Positions 18,267-28,281 of a stretch of 57,120 nt of DNA are shown here, piece by piece. The first letter of the stretch is position 1. Every line of letters starts with the position of its first letter. Both the position numbers and the translations under genes were made by a program. The stretch is from Bacteroidaceae bacterium (GTDB lineage: Bacteria > Bacteroidota > Bacteroidia > Bacteroidales > Bacteroidaceae), in assembly GCA_024698925.1 (NCBI GenBank), contig JAILQO010000021.1, positions 1 through 57,120 on the forward strand, written 5' to 3'. Below the pieces are notes generated by a model, which saw only the letters and a list, made by a program, of their open reading frames with translations, did no database searches and had not been told where the DNA came from.

Positions 18267-19718
18267 ATGAAAGATAAATTTTTGATTTATTTATTATTCC
18301 TTCTTGTATCAGCCTCCATGCTGACTTCCTGTGCAGGCTCCAAAAGCAATGCAATGGCCACAGGTGGTGAAGTAACGGGTGTTCGCGGAACATCCCTTGG
18401 TGAACCGGCTCCATTCGGCATGGTTGCCATTCCTAAGGGTTCCCTGCAGGTTGGCATCGAGGATGGTGATACGCTGTGGGGTGCAGGCTTCCCTGTCCGC
18501 GACATCAGCGTTGATGGCTTTTGGATGGATCAGACCGAGGTTAGCAACGCCAAGTACCGTCAGTTTGTACAATGGGTACGCGACAGCATTATTCGGGAAC
18601 GCCTTGCAGATCCTAATTACGGAGGCGATGAAAGCTACAAGATCGTGGAAGACAAAGAGGGTAATCCCATCACGCCTCACCTCAATTGGAATAAAAATAT
18701 CCCTTGGCGTAAAGCTACAGAGGAGGAGCAGAAGGCCATCGAGAGCGTCTATATCATCCACCCCATTGATGGCACGAAGATGTTGGATGCCAATCAGATG
18801 AACTATCGTTATGAAGTTTATGACTATGCACAGGCAGCCCTGCGTCGTAATCGTCTGAACCCCGAAGAGCGCGACCTAAACACGGATCATGCCGTGTCCA
18901 CCGCAGATGTCATGATCTCCAAGGACACCGCTTATATTGATGATGAAGGAAAGATTGTGCGCCAAACGATTACACGTCCTTTGTCAGGTCCTTGGGATTT
19001 CCTTAACACGTATATTGTCAATATCTATCCTGATACCACGTGCTGGATTAATGATTTTAAGAACGCAGAAAATGAGCGTTATATGCGCCTGTATTTCTCC
19101 AATCCAGCCTATGATGATTACCCAGTGGTTGGCGTTTCATGGGAACAGGCCACGGCCTTCTGCCGTTGGCGTACAGATTTCCTCTTGAGAGGTCTTGGCA
19201 GCAATGGAAATGACGTACAGCCTTACCGATTGCCGACCGAGATTGAATGGGAGTTTGCCGCCCGCGGAAAGGATGGTAATCCATTCCCCTGGGAGGCTCC
19301 TGATGTCAAGAGCGAGAAAGGCTGTTTCTATGCCAACTTCAAACCAGATCGAGGCAATTACACGAAGGACGGTAGCCTAATCACCTCAAAGTGCGGCATT
19401 TTCTCTGCCAATAGCAATGGACTCTATGACATGGCGGGTAATGTGGCAGAATGGACTTCGACCGTCTATACCGAAGCTGGCGTGCAAGCCATGAGTGACA
19501 TGAATCCCGAGTTGCGCTATAATGCAGCCAAGGAAGACCCTTACCGCTTAAAGAAAAAAAGCGTACGCGGCGGCTCTTGGAAAGATCCTGAATCTATGAT
19601 TCGCTCTGCATGGCGCTCCTATGAGTACCAGAACCAACCCCGCTCATATATCGGTTTCCGTTGTGTCCGCAGCATGGTTCGGGATGGTAGCGGAGAAAAG
19701 AATAAAGGAAAGAAATAA
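18267..19718 (+). CDS. porK: PorK/GldK T9SS ring lipoprotein
   Basis: 483 residues. Lipoprotein signal with lipobox LTSC (MKDKFLIYLLFLLVSASMLTSC); the start at 18267 is preferred over 18240 because it places the charged residues right before the hydrophobic core. The body has the formylglycine-generating-enzyme-like fold typical of GldK: VDGFWMDQTEVSNAKYRQF, VSWEQATAFCRWRT, YRLPTEIEWEFAARG, GLYDMAGNVAEWT, VRGGSWKDPESMIRSAWR, YIGFRCVRS. In the T9SS it forms the periplasmic ring with PorN under the outer membrane. It is a structural homologue, not an active sulfatase-modifying enzyme. 45 bases before porL. Confidence 0.95.
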   Translation: MKDKFLIYLLFLLVSASMLTSCAGSKSNAMATGGEVTGVRGTSLGEPAPFGMVAIPKGSLQVGIEDGDTLWGAGFPVRDISVDGFWMDQTEVSNAKYRQFVQWVRDSIIRERLADPNYGGDESYKIVEDKEGNPITPHLNWNKNIPWRKATEEEQKAIESVYIIHPIDGTKMLDANQMNYRYEVYDYAQAALRRNRLNPEERDLNTDHAVSTADVMISKDTAYIDDEGKIVRQTITRPLSGPWDFLNTYIVNIYPDTTCWINDFKNAENERYMRLYFSNPAYDDYPVVGVSWEQATAFCRWRTDFLLRGLGSNGNDVQPYRLPTEIEWEFAARGKDGNPFPWEAPDVKSEKGCFYANFKPDRGNYTKDGSLITSKCGIFSANSNGLYDMAGNVAEWTSTVYTEAGVQAMSDMNPELRYNAAKEDPYRLKKKSVRGGSWKDPESMIRSAWRSYEYQNQPRSYIGFRCVRSMVRDGSGEKNKGKK

Positions 19719-19762
19719 AAAATCAACGCGAAAACGCTGAACGATAAACGAAATAGAATACA

Positions 19763-20710
19763 ATGAGTAAGTTTAGCCTCATAGCCCGTTTACAGCACTG
19801 GATGGATTCCGTGCCGGGCCAGACTTTCATGAATTACGCCTATAGCTGGGGTGCCGCCGTTGTCATCCTTGGTACATTGTTCAAGTTGACACATATCCCT
19901 GGCGCTAACCTCATGCTATTTATCGGTATGGGTACCGAGGTCTTCGTGTTCTTCATCTCCGGTTTTGACCGCCCATTCAACGCCTCACAGGATACAGAAC
20001 TGGCAGATGAGTTCGTTGATTTGGAGGATTTGGAAGCCATGAAAGCAGCCGCTCATGCCGTTGCCGAGGCAGGTGGTGCTGTGGCCGGAGGAACTATTGT
20101 GGCCGGTGGTACTGGCGGTGGTACTGTTATCATTGGCGGCGGTCAAGCTCCAGCGGGCGGCACCGTGATTATCGGTAGCGATCAAACTGCTGGCGAGGCT
20201 ACAGAAGGTGGAACAACCATTATCGGTGGTGGAACAATCAGTGGCGGCGTGATAAGCGGAGGCAGTGGAACTGGTCTCTCTGCTGAAGATGCTGCAAATC
20301 TGGCAGCTGCGGCTCAGGCTGCAGCAAGCGTGGGTGCGACACTGGGACAGGATGCTCAGGGCTTGCTCACTAACGCCCAAGCTGCCAATGCGCCCGAGGT
20401 CGAAGATGCCATCGAAGCGTATGTTGATCAGCTGCAACAACTGACAGAAGTACTCGGTCGCGTTCGCGAACAAGCTGGCCGCATGACGCAAGACAGCGAA
20501 GAGATGATCAATCTCAACCGTACGCTCACTGGTATTAACACCATTTACGAGATGCAACTGAAGAGTATCAGCCAGCAAGTTGGAACCATTGATCAGATTA
20601 ATGACCAAACTCGTAAGATGGCTCAGCAGATTGAAGAGCTCAATGGTGTCTATGCACGTATGATTGAAGCGCTCACTGTGAATATGCCAAAGTCTGCTCC
20701 GCAGGCATAA
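19763..20710 (+). CDS. porL: PorL/GldL T9SS motor protein
   Basis: 315 residues. Two inner-membrane helices at about 27-44 and 50-67 follow a short cytoplasmic start. Glu59 in the second helix (GMGTEVFVFF) matches the membrane glutamate required for proton-driven rotation in PorL/GldL. The cytoplasmic tail has two coiled-coil-like stretches near the end (about 205-300). Between them and the membrane lies an unusual Gly/Thr/Ile-rich stretch (about 103-171, with TVIIGGG, TVIIGSD and TTIIGGG repeats) that I do not expect in PorL. It forms the motor with PorM. 39 bases before porM. Confidence 0.94.
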   Translation: MSKFSLIARLQHWMDSVPGQTFMNYAYSWGAAVVILGTLFKLTHIPGANLMLFIGMGTEVFVFFISGFDRPFNASQDTELADEFVDLEDLEAMKAAAHAVAEAGGAVAGGTIVAGGTGGGTVIIGGGQAPAGGTVIIGSDQTAGEATEGGTTIIGGGTISGGVISGGSGTGLSAEDAANLAAAAQAAASVGATLGQDAQGLLTNAQAANAPEVEDAIEAYVDQLQQLTEVLGRVREQAGRMTQDSEEMINLNRTLTGINTIYEMQLKSISQQVGTIDQINDQTRKMAQQIEELNGVYARMIEALTVNMPKSAPQA

Positions 20711-20748
20711 ATAGTATATCGTAAATCGTCAAAATTGTAAATTGCGAT
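20708..20748. repeat. AT-rich repeat element between porL and porM
   Basis: The 39-base gap consists almost entirely of GTAAAT/TTGTAAAT words (CGTAAATCGTCAAA, TTGTAAATTGCG). GTAAATCGTCAAA also occurs inside the RNase R gene at 43713..43725. It spaces two co-transcribed genes and leaves no room for another signal except the ribosome-binding region. Confidence 0.6.
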
Positions 20749-20749
20749 T

Positions 20750-22315
20750 ATGCCCGTAAAGAAAAGACCAGTCTCACCTCGCCAGAAGATGATTAACCTG
20801 ATGTATGTCGTCTTGATGGCCATGCTTGCGCTGAACGTGTCAAGCGATGTGCTCAATGGCTTCTCTCTGGTGGATAAAAGCTTGCAGACAACAACATCCA
20901 ACGCCACGCAAGTCAACCAAGGTATCTATGAGGACTTTGAGGAGCAAATGAAAGCCAACCCTAAGAAGGTGAAGGAATGGTACGACAAAGCGCAGGTGGT
21001 TCGCCAGATGTCCGACTCACTCTTTAATTTTGCAGAGGAACTGAAGGAACTGATAGTCAAAAAGAGTGACGGCAAGGACGGTGATGTTCGCAACATCAAG
21101 AACCGTGAAGACCTGGAAGCAGCTACAAGTGTAATGCTCGCACCTGGCACTGGACGCGGGGGTGCGCTGTACGATGGAATTAACAGCTATCGTCAACGTA
21201 TTATTAAAATGGTAACCGACTCCGCCCAACGCCGAATTATCGCCAGCAACCTCTCCACAGAGATTCCACAAAGCGTACGAACACTCGGCAAGAACTGGCA
21301 AGAATATATGTTTGAGTCTATGCCGACAGCAGCAGCAGTCACTTTACTCACCAAACTTCAAAGCGATGTTCGCTATGCAGAAGGTGAAGTGCTGCACGGA
21401 TTGGCATCAAACATCGGCGTGAAGGATATCCGCGTAAACGAGCTGAACGCATGGGTTATTCCCAGCTCACAGACCGTAGTACAAGGCGGTAAGTTCACGG
21501 CACAGATACTGATGGCCGCCGTAGATACAACCAATCGTCCTACCATCTATATAGGTGGGCAGAAAATACAAAGCGATCGCGGCATCTACGAAACCGTATG
21601 TACTCGCACTGGCGACTTCAACCTCGTTGGTTACATTGAAATGATGAATGCCCAAGGAGAGCTCGTGCGCCGCAATTTTGAACAAAAGTATACTGTTGTA
21701 GCACCATCAGCAACTGTATCAGCTGACTTGATGAATGTTCTCTATGCAGGATTTGACAACCCGATGAGTGTTAGTGTCCCCGGTGTTGCTGCCAATCAGT
21801 TACAAGTGACCATGACTGGCGGAAACCTTACGCCAAAAGGAGATGGAAAATTCATCGCAAAGCCCACTGCTGTTGGTGGTGAGGCAGTGATTACCGTTGC
21901 CGCCAAGACAGAGGGACGCGTTCAGGAAATGGGAAAATTCACGTTCCGTATTCGCAAGTTGCCCGATCCAACAGCTTACATTGCCTATAGTGATGGTCAG
22001 GGTGGTGAAAATCGTTTCAAAAGCGGCAAGTTGTCTAAACAGATTCTGATGAATACCGATGTACTGGGAGCTGCCGTCGACGATGGTTTACTGAACATAC
22101 CGTTCCGCGTATTGGGCTTTCAGACCATCTTCTATGATAACATGGGTAATGCTGTGCCTGAGGTTTCTAACTCTGCACAGTTCACCGAGCGTCAAAAAAA
22201 CATGTTCCGCAGCCTAGGGCGCGGCAAGCGATTCTACATCAGCGAGATTCGAGCTGTTGGACCAGATGGCGTAGAGCGAAAACTCGATGCCGCAATGGAA
22301 GTAATCGTGAACTAA
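20750..22315 (+). CDS. porM: PorM/GldM T9SS motor shaft protein
   Basis: 521 residues, the usual size. A basic cytoplasmic start (MPVKKRPVSPRQKMINLMY) and one membrane helix (VVLMAMLALNVSSDVL, about 19-37) are followed by a long periplasmic region: a helical domain to about 220, then Ig-like beta domains (about 225-515) ending LDAAMEVIVN. This matches PorM/GldM, whose dimeric shaft passes torque from PorL to the PorK/N ring. Fifth-position gene order and spacing agree with a T9SS operon. Confidence 0.95.
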   Translation: MPVKKRPVSPRQKMINLMYVVLMAMLALNVSSDVLNGFSLVDKSLQTTTSNATQVNQGIYEDFEEQMKANPKKVKEWYDKAQVVRQMSDSLFNFAEELKELIVKKSDGKDGDVRNIKNREDLEAATSVMLAPGTGRGGALYDGINSYRQRIIKMVTDSAQRRIIASNLSTEIPQSVRTLGKNWQEYMFESMPTAAAVTLLTKLQSDVRYAEGEVLHGLASNIGVKDIRVNELNAWVIPSSQTVVQGGKFTAQILMAAVDTTNRPTIYIGGQKIQSDRGIYETVCTRTGDFNLVGYIEMMNAQGELVRRNFEQKYTVVAPSATVSADLMNVLYAGFDNPMSVSVPGVAANQLQVTMTGGNLTPKGDGKFIAKPTAVGGEAVITVAAKTEGRVQEMGKFTFRIRKLPDPTAYIAYSDGQGGENRFKSGKLSKQILMNTDVLGAAVDDGLLNIPFRVLGFQTIFYDNMGNAVPEVSNSAQFTERQKNMFRSLGRGKRFYISEIRAVGPDGVERKLDAAMEVIVN

Positions 22316-22367
22316 TAAGTGACATAAATATAGATAATATAAGTTGATCATTCGTAATAAACAAGAT

Positions 22368-23414
22368 ATGAAGCGAGTTCTGATATTCATAATAGGCATG
22401 ATGGCAGTAGCTAACGTCTCCGCCCAGCCCAAGAAGAGTCGTGTGGTAACAAACCCCACCACTCCTGCCCAGAAGAGCACGGCAGCAAAGCCCGCCACCA
22501 CCAGCGATCGCGCATCTCTGATGTTTCCGACCTCAGCGGAAATGCCAGAGGATGTGGTATGGCGCCGCGATATCTATCGCCAACTGGACTTACTTGATGA
22601 CACCAATGCGCCCTTATACTATCCAGTGGAGCCTCATGGTAAAGAACAAAACCTGTTTACCTATCTCCTCCGTTTATTCATCTCCGGACGCATTCCTGTA
22701 TATACATATAAGTTGGATGGCAACGAGAGTTTTGAAGCAAAAGACAAAGCTGATGCCAAAGAGTTTTTGGAACGATATTCTATTTACTACGAAGTCAAAG
22801 ATGGTAAACCCACTATTGCGGAAAGTGATATTCCCTCTGCTGAAGTAACACGTTTCTATGTGAAAGAAAGTAGCTATTTCGATCAACGGTCCGCGACCTA
22901 CCGCACTCGTGTTACGGCCCTCTGTCCCGTGATGATGCGCGGTGCTGATGACTTCGGAACAGAAGCGACCCCCTACCCGCTTTTTTGGGTGAACTACGAT
23001 GATGTGGCTTCGTACCTGTCTCGCATGCCCGTCATGGCGTCCAATTTCAACAACGTGACAAACATGACAGTGGATGACTACTTCACGATGAACCGCTATA
23101 AAGGTAAGATTTACAAGACAAATAATTTGCAAGGTCGCGTTTTAGCCAATGACAGCACCCGCGTGCAAGAGCAAGAACGCATCGAACAACAGCTGAAGGA
23201 TTTTGAAGAGCACATATGGCATCAGCCAGCACAAAAAGACTCACTTGACAGCGTGGCGGTACAAAACTCCAAAGATAAATCCTCAAAGAAAGAGAAGGCA
23301 AAATCATCTTCGACTTCCTCACGTCGTTCAAAAGCCTCAACGACGGTATCTAAGCCTAAGTCCTCTGGCGGTTCTTCGGCACCTCGAGTGTCAGCCCGTA
23401 GGCAACGGCGATAG
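22368..23414 (+). CDS. porN: PorN/GldN T9SS ring protein
   Basis: 348 residues from the ATG at 22368, which gives a signal peptide (MKRVLIFIIGMMAVANVSAQ); the longer frame starts with an internal TTG. The GldN domain spans about 55-290 (VVWRRDIYRQLDLLDDTNAPLYYPVEP, then LFISGRIPVYTYKLDGNE). The C-terminal 60 residues are a Lys/Ser-rich, low-complexity tail (KDKSSKKEKAKSSSTSSRRS), probably disordered and species-variable. PorN pairs with PorK in the periplasmic ring and contacts PorM. Confidence 0.94.
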   Translation: MKRVLIFIIGMMAVANVSAQPKKSRVVTNPTTPAQKSTAAKPATTSDRASLMFPTSAEMPEDVVWRRDIYRQLDLLDDTNAPLYYPVEPHGKEQNLFTYLLRLFISGRIPVYTYKLDGNESFEAKDKADAKEFLERYSIYYEVKDGKPTIAESDIPSAEVTRFYVKESSYFDQRSATYRTRVTALCPVMMRGADDFGTEATPYPLFWVNYDDVASYLSRMPVMASNFNNVTNMTVDDYFTMNRYKGKIYKTNNLQGRVLANDSTRVQEQERIEQQLKDFEEHIWHQPAQKDSLDSVAVQNSKDKSSKKEKAKSSSTSSRRSKASTTVSKPKSSGGSSAPRVSARRQRR

Positions 23415-23429
23415 CACTACGAATCTTTC

Positions 23430-24059
23430 ATGAAATGTAGAATCATATTCACACTAATTGTTTTATTGAGCGTAGCCAATCGTGCCTGCGCTCAATTGTC
23501 TTTTGGTGTAGATATGGGCATGAACGTTTCGCAGCTGAGTATGTCTAAGGCCGTCGCAGACACTCGTAATAGGCAAGGATATTTCCTAGGTCCCAAAGTG
23601 AAAGCAACATTACCCATCGTGGGACTCGGTGCTGATGCTGCCGTTCGCTATACCCAAAAGAACGCTGCATTTGAATCATGGAGCGATCAAGTTTACGTCA
23701 AGGAGGAGATGAGTTATATTGAGATTCCAGTCAATGTTCTCTGGGAGTTCTCGGCATTGAAGGCATTCGGATTTTTTTTAGCTACAGGGCCACAATGGGA
23801 CTGGTATATTGGAACCTCCACATGGGAAAGTGAAGATAATTTCCGAGCCACCTTTAACCATAGTATGTTCAGTTGGAATATAGGCATTGGCATATCCGTC
23901 ATGGATCGTGTCAGTCTCTGTCTAAGCAGAAATATCCCCATTGAAAATCAAGGAACCTTTGTAACAAAGGTATACAATACTGTATCTAAGCAAGTGGAAG
24001 ATGCTGAAATGGCAATGAAGAACTATGGTTGGCAAATAGCCTTAAGCTTTTATTTCTAA
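23430..24059 (+). CDS. PorT-like outer-membrane beta-barrel protein
   Basis: 209 residues. Signal peptide (MKCRIIFTLIVLLSVANRACA), then QLSFGVDMGMNVSQLSM, which is the N-terminus of the PorT/OMP_b-brl_2 eight-stranded barrel family, ending with aromatic strand GWQIALSFYF. PorT is a T9SS component in P. gingivalis but is encoded elsewhere there. Here a family member lies 15 bases behind porN, suggesting co-expression with the secretion machine. Whether it is PorT itself or another small barrel of the family cannot be told without alignment. Confidence 0.72.
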   Translation: MKCRIIFTLIVLLSVANRACAQLSFGVDMGMNVSQLSMSKAVADTRNRQGYFLGPKVKATLPIVGLGADAAVRYTQKNAAFESWSDQVYVKEEMSYIEIPVNVLWEFSALKAFGFFLATGPQWDWYIGTSTWESEDNFRATFNHSMFSWNIGIGISVMDRVSLCLSRNIPIENQGTFVTKVYNTVSKQVEDAEMAMKNYGWQIALSFYF

Positions 24060-26071
24060 TGGTGTACGTTGACGTTATCCTGCCTGTGCCTTTGCCTGGT
24101 CTGTTTACTTATGCCGTCCCTCCAGACTTAGAGGATATGGCACAAGAAGGATGCCGTGTTTGCGTGCCATTTGGTACCAAGAAGAAAACAACAGGATTAA
24201 TTGCCAGACGCCATCACGAACCACCAACAGATACCACGTTCATTGTTAAAGAGATAGTCGAAGTCATCGATAATGCCTCCGTTATCCTCCCATCACAACT
24301 TTCGCTCTGGCAATGGATCTCTGATTATTACCTCTGCACCATTGGGGAAGTTTTCAAGGCCGCACTTCCTGCTAAACTCAAACGAGGGAAGATGCACACA
24401 TCGCGATCGGCTCAAGAACAGAGATATCTACTCACAGAGGAATTACAGCTACCAACCCTTTCCGTTGCACAAGAAAGGGCATTAAAAGATATTCGGCAAC
24501 AATGGACATGCCTTCCCGTCTGCCTCCTTCACGGGGTAACCTCTAGTGGAAAGACGGAGATATATATCCATTTAATTGCCGAAGCCATCTCACGCGGTAA
24601 GCAAGTGTTGTATCTCTTACCGGAAATTGTACTAACCACCCAATTAACGGATCGCCTACGTTCTGTCTTCGGCGACCATCTGGGCGTTTATCACAGTAAG
24701 TTCAGCGACAGCCAACGAGCAGAGATATGGCAACGCCAACTCTCGCAACAGCCTTACGATATCATCGTCGGCGTTCGATCCTCCATCTTCCTTCCGTACA
24801 AAAGGTTAGGACTTGTTATCGTTGACGAGGAGCACGAAGTAAACTTCAAGCAACAAGATCCAGCGCCACGCTACAACGCACGCAACGTCGCCATACTCAT
24901 GGCTGCACGAGCAGGTGCACAGACACTCCTTGGCACCGCTACTCCCGCCTTTGAGAGTTATTACAATGCCCGATTAGGGAAATATGGTCTTGTGCAGCTC
25001 AAAGAAAGATTTGGGCACGTACAACTCCCAGATATTGAGGTTGTAGATATCCATGAGCTGCGACGTAAACGCCTGATGCAAGGTCCTTTTTCTCCACAGC
25101 TGATGGAGGCCATTCAAACAGCGCTTACCAATCATGAGCAGGTTATTCTCTTCCAAAACCGAAGAGGCTATGCACCACAAATGCAATGCCATATTTGCGG
25201 ATGGGTGCCTCGCTGTCCACATTGTGACGTTCCCCTGACATTGCACAAACGCACTGGACGAATGACATGTCACTATTGTGGCTACACCAGTGAAATTCCA
25301 CAACAATGCCCCGCTTGCGAAAACCCAGACTTACGAGGAAAGGGGTTTGGTACTGAGCGTATAGAAGACGATTTAGCGAGTCTCTTTCCCGAGGCTCGTA
25401 TTGCACGTATGGATTTGGACACAACTCGTTCACGCGCTGACTATGAGCAGGTCATCGATGATTTTGCATCTCATCGCACAGACATCCTTGTCGGCACACA
25501 GATGGTTACAAAAGGACTGGATTTCGAGCATGTCAGCGTTGTAGGTATACTCTCAGCAGATACACAACTGAATCAGCCCGATTTCCGAGCCTACGAGCAT
25601 ACATTTCAAATGCTTGCACAAGTCGCAGGGCGCGCAGGACGACGTCAGCAACAAGGACGCGTATTACTACAGACCATGAGTGCCAGCGTACCTCTCATCC
25701 TGCAAGTCGTAAAGAATGACTATGAAGCGATGTATCAGGAGCAGATGATTGAACGTCGTAATTTCTCTTATCCGCCCTTCACACGCATGATTATGGTTTA
25801 CTTCAAACATCGCAACTCAGCAACCGTTGATGCTCTGTCCCGTGAAGCGGCAATGCTTCTGCGAAACTCTTTTGGGACACGTATTCTTGGTCCTGACGAT
25901 CCACCTGTACCCCGTATTCAGAACCTTTTCATCCGCCGCATCATTTTGAAGTTAGAACCGGCCATCTCGCTTACGCATGTGCGACAATGTCTTTGGGACA
26001 CTCGCACCACGCTTCTTTCCAACCACCTCTACGCTTCGGCCCACATTTATTTTGATGTTGATCCGCTCTGA
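24059..26071 (+). CDS. priA: Primosomal replication restart helicase PriA
   Basis: 670 residues. Starts MVYVDVILPVPLPGLFTYAVP, the PriA 3'-binding domain; Walker A GVTSSGKTEIYI at about 159-170; DEEH helicase motif II; zinc-binding cysteines in CHICGWVPRCPHCDVPL and CHYCGYTSEIPQQCPACEN; motif V/VI in GTQMVTKGLDFEHV and AQVAGRAGRRQQQG. It reloads the replicative helicase at stalled forks. Its ATG overlaps the stop of the barrel gene (TAATG), so translation may be coupled, which ties a DNA-repair gene to the T9SS transcript. Its 3' end overlaps the convergent HD gene by 25 bases. Confidence 0.96.
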   Translation: MVYVDVILPVPLPGLFTYAVPPDLEDMAQEGCRVCVPFGTKKKTTGLIARRHHEPPTDTTFIVKEIVEVIDNASVILPSQLSLWQWISDYYLCTIGEVFKAALPAKLKRGKMHTSRSAQEQRYLLTEELQLPTLSVAQERALKDIRQQWTCLPVCLLHGVTSSGKTEIYIHLIAEAISRGKQVLYLLPEIVLTTQLTDRLRSVFGDHLGVYHSKFSDSQRAEIWQRQLSQQPYDIIVGVRSSIFLPYKRLGLVIVDEEHEVNFKQQDPAPRYNARNVAILMAARAGAQTLLGTATPAFESYYNARLGKYGLVQLKERFGHVQLPDIEVVDIHELRRKRLMQGPFSPQLMEAIQTALTNHEQVILFQNRRGYAPQMQCHICGWVPRCPHCDVPLTLHKRTGRMTCHYCGYTSEIPQQCPACENPDLRGKGFGTERIEDDLASLFPEARIARMDLDTTRSRADYEQVIDDFASHRTDILVGTQMVTKGLDFEHVSVVGILSADTQLNQPDFRAYEHTFQMLAQVAGRAGRRQQQGRVLLQTMSASVPLILQVVKNDYEAMYQEQMIERRNFSYPPFTRMIMVYFKHRNSATVDALSREAAMLLRNSFGTRILGPDDPPVPRIQNLFIRRIILKLEPAISLTHVRQCLWDTRTTLLSNHLYASAHIYFDVDPL

Positions 26072-28173
26072 GCTTCCTCGTCTTTCTCTTTTGCCTCTTC
26101 GTTCAAGGTTGGATAAGAAACACGGGTATGATAAATCGTACGTAAACGACCCTTCAAAACCTCCTTCGCCGTCTGGATATCCAAAAATGTGATTGGACAA
26201 TAATTGAAAAAGCCTTCTGCCATCTGGCCATCGATGATACGGTCCACTAATTGTCCGATACTATCCTCTGTATATTCCGCGAGGGAACGAGCCGAGGCTT
26301 CCACCGCATCTGCCATCATTAAGATGGCTTGCTCTGTAGTACTTGGATTTGGCCCCTTATACGTGTAGTCCTTGATATTGATGTCGGCATCTGGATGTTC
26401 GTTCTTCTCGCTAATATAGAAATATTTTGCCACACCACAGCCATGGTGCGTAGAGATAAAATCACGGATGACACGTGGTAGTTGATGACGATCCGCCAGT
26501 TCCTCCCCTTCTATAACATGACTAAGAATAATTGCAGCGCTCTCTTTGTTCGATAACATCCGATGCGGGTTCACGCCTCCCAATTGATTCTCGGTAAAAT
26601 ATTCCGGGCGATTCATTTTACCTATATCGTGATAGAGAGCACCTGTTCGGACTAATTGGGGTTTCGCACCAATCTTTATGGCAATTTCTGCTGCCAGATT
26701 TGCAACCTGCATCGAATGTTGGAAAGTTCCTGGCGCCGTTTCAGATAGTTGCCGTAAGAGGTCACGGTTGATATTGGAGAGTTCTACCAATGTCACATTA
26801 CTTATGAAGCCAAATGCGCGCTCCAACAAAGCCATCAACGGATAAGCAAACAGCAAGAGTAAACCAGAGATGAAAATATGGAGATAAATCATGTAATCAA
26901 CGCGCTTCAGCGAATCATTATCTATAAACGAACGTCCATGTACCAAGTCAATACTCAGATAAACAACAAGCGCTGATAGCGTCACCAATGCCGCCGTACG
27001 GATAATTTGCGAACGCTCGGCCATTTCACGCATGGTATATATAGCCACAAGGCCTGCGACCAATTGTGTTGCCATAAACTCAAAGGGGAAACGCAGGGAG
27101 ATTGCACACAATAGAATCGTACAGACATGGGCAAAGAAAGCTGTACGTGAATCCATGAAAACACGGATAAATACAGGAAGCATTGCATAAGGGACCACAT
27201 AGACCGATAGTACCGTATGACTGACAAGCACAGAGGTTATAAGTGGGAAAGCCAACACTAGGACCACCAATAATGCAACACTACGAACATTGGTGATGTA
27301 ATCCCGGCGGAAAAGATCGAAATAGAGTACCAGACATAGGACAACCGCAAAAACATACAGGGATTGTCCCAACAATATCAAAAGATTACCGGAATCTGAA
27401 GAATCGCCGCCGCTCATTGCGTGATTATAGCTACGAAGCAATTGTGCGATATGTTCACTGACTATCTCACCCCGATCCACTATTTTCTGCCCTGCCAGCA
27501 TCATCCCTGAGCTGCCAGAGAGCGATTGCTCCATCTCATCCCAGAGCGCTTTAGAACGACCCTCATCGTATTCCAAATTCGGCTTGATATATTGATTGAG
27601 GTCCAGATTCTGCAGCGCCTGACGGCTCAATCCCTGACTCTCCGTATTACTAAACAAATGTTCGTAAGCAGATTTCTCCGTATATAGTTTATTAACAGGC
27701 ACTACAGCTGCTTCATTCCCATGATAGATAGTAATCATCCTCGTTTCCTGTAATTGCAGGACCTGTAAATCATTGGCATCAATGATTCCCTGCTGATAAA
27801 CCTCCGCCAACCTATTCTCCACAAATGAACGATAGGTATGATTCTCGGCAATACCTTTATACAGTCTGAAATTATTGTGGAACGCATTCATCTGCTGAGT
27901 ACCGACATTTGTCATCAACTCAAAAAACGGTTCATAAGCACTTTGTATGCTATCATGCTCGTGTTGAAGTTCTGCCTCCGATTTCAGAATAGGGAAATTA
28001 AAGGGAGCTATCAATCGGCCATTGGGCCATGGTTGACCGACCTCGACATGAAAGGTCGTGCAATCGCCATGCGGTAAGAACCAAACGATTACGAGGGTCG
28101 TAACAATAACGAAGATAGACTGTATCAAATAGTCTTTCCAAGTATGTACTTGGGGCTTATTATATCTACTCAT
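26047..28173 (-). CDS. PgpH/YqfF-type membrane HD phosphohydrolase (probable c-di-AMP phosphodiesterase)
   Basis: 708 residues. One N-terminal helix (about 15-33), an extracytoplasmic 7TM-HD-associated region (about 35-265), a block of seven or so membrane helices (about 265-450) and a C-terminal cytoplasmic HD domain with [15 protein letters not shown] (His of the metal site), [10 protein letters not shown] (HD at 515-516), [13 protein letters not shown] and STHHGCG. The order is that of PgpH, which hydrolyses cyclic di-AMP in Listeria. The same role is inferred here from the family. Start at 28173 (ATG), not the upstream TTG. Probably a single-gene transcript, divergent from gltX. Confidence 0.9.
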   Translation of the reverse strand: MSRYNKPQVHTWKDYLIQSIFVIVTTLVIVWFLPHGDCTTFHVEVGQPWPNGRLIAPFNFPILKSEAELQHEHDSIQSAYEPFFELMTNVGTQQMNAFHNNFRLYKGIAENHTYRSFVENRLAEVYQQGIIDANDLQVLQLQETRMITIYHGNEAAVVPVNKLYTEKSAYEHLFSNTESQGLSRQALQNLDLNQYIKPNLEYDEGRSKALWDEMEQSLSGSSGMMLAGQKIVDRGEIVSEHIAQLLRSYNHAMSGGDSSDSGNLLILLGQSLYVFAVVLCLVLYFDLFRRDYITNVRSVALLVVLVLAFPLITSVLVSHTVLSVYVVPYAMLPVFIRVFMDSRTAFFAHVCTILLCAISLRFPFEFMATQLVAGLVAIYTMREMAERSQIIRTAALVTLSALVVYLSIDLVHGRSFIDNDSLKRVDYMIYLHIFISGLLLLFAYPLMALLERAFGFISNVTLVELSNINRDLLRQLSETAPGTFQHSMQVANLAAEIAIKIGAKPQLVRTGALYHDIGKMNRPEYFTENQLGGVNPHRMLSNKESAAIILSHVIEGEELADRHQLPRVIRDFISTHHGCGVAKYFYISEKNEHPDADINIKDYTYKGPNPSTTEQAILMMADAVEASARSLAEYTEDSIGQLVDRIIDGQMAEGFFNYCPITFLDIQTAKEVLKGRLRTIYHTRVSYPTLNEEAKEKDEEAQSGSTSK

Positions 28174-28208
28174 ACTCAAAAAAAGGTATTCTTTCTATTT
28201 TTCAAGGA

Positions 28209-28216
28209 CAAAAATA
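28209..28216 (-). promoter_or_regulatory. -7 promoter box of the HD phosphohydrolase gene
   Basis: TATTTTTG on the minus strand, 36 bases upstream of the ATG at 28173. An imperfect -33 (ATTG) is about 21 bases further up. Confidence 0.5.
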
Positions 28217-28224
28217 CAGATTTA

Positions 28225-28258
28225 TTTGTGTCCGCGTCAATTTTTTGTTGTATTTTTG
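28225..28258 (+). promoter_or_regulatory. Promoter of the gltX-waaA glycan operon
   Basis: TTTG (28225..28228) and TATTTTTG (28251..28258), with 22 bases between them, slightly longer than usual. The gltX ATG is 24 bases downstream of the -7 box. It overlaps back to back with the HD gene's promoter. Confidence 0.55.
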
Positions 28259-28281
28259 CAAAAATTTTGAATACTTCGCTT

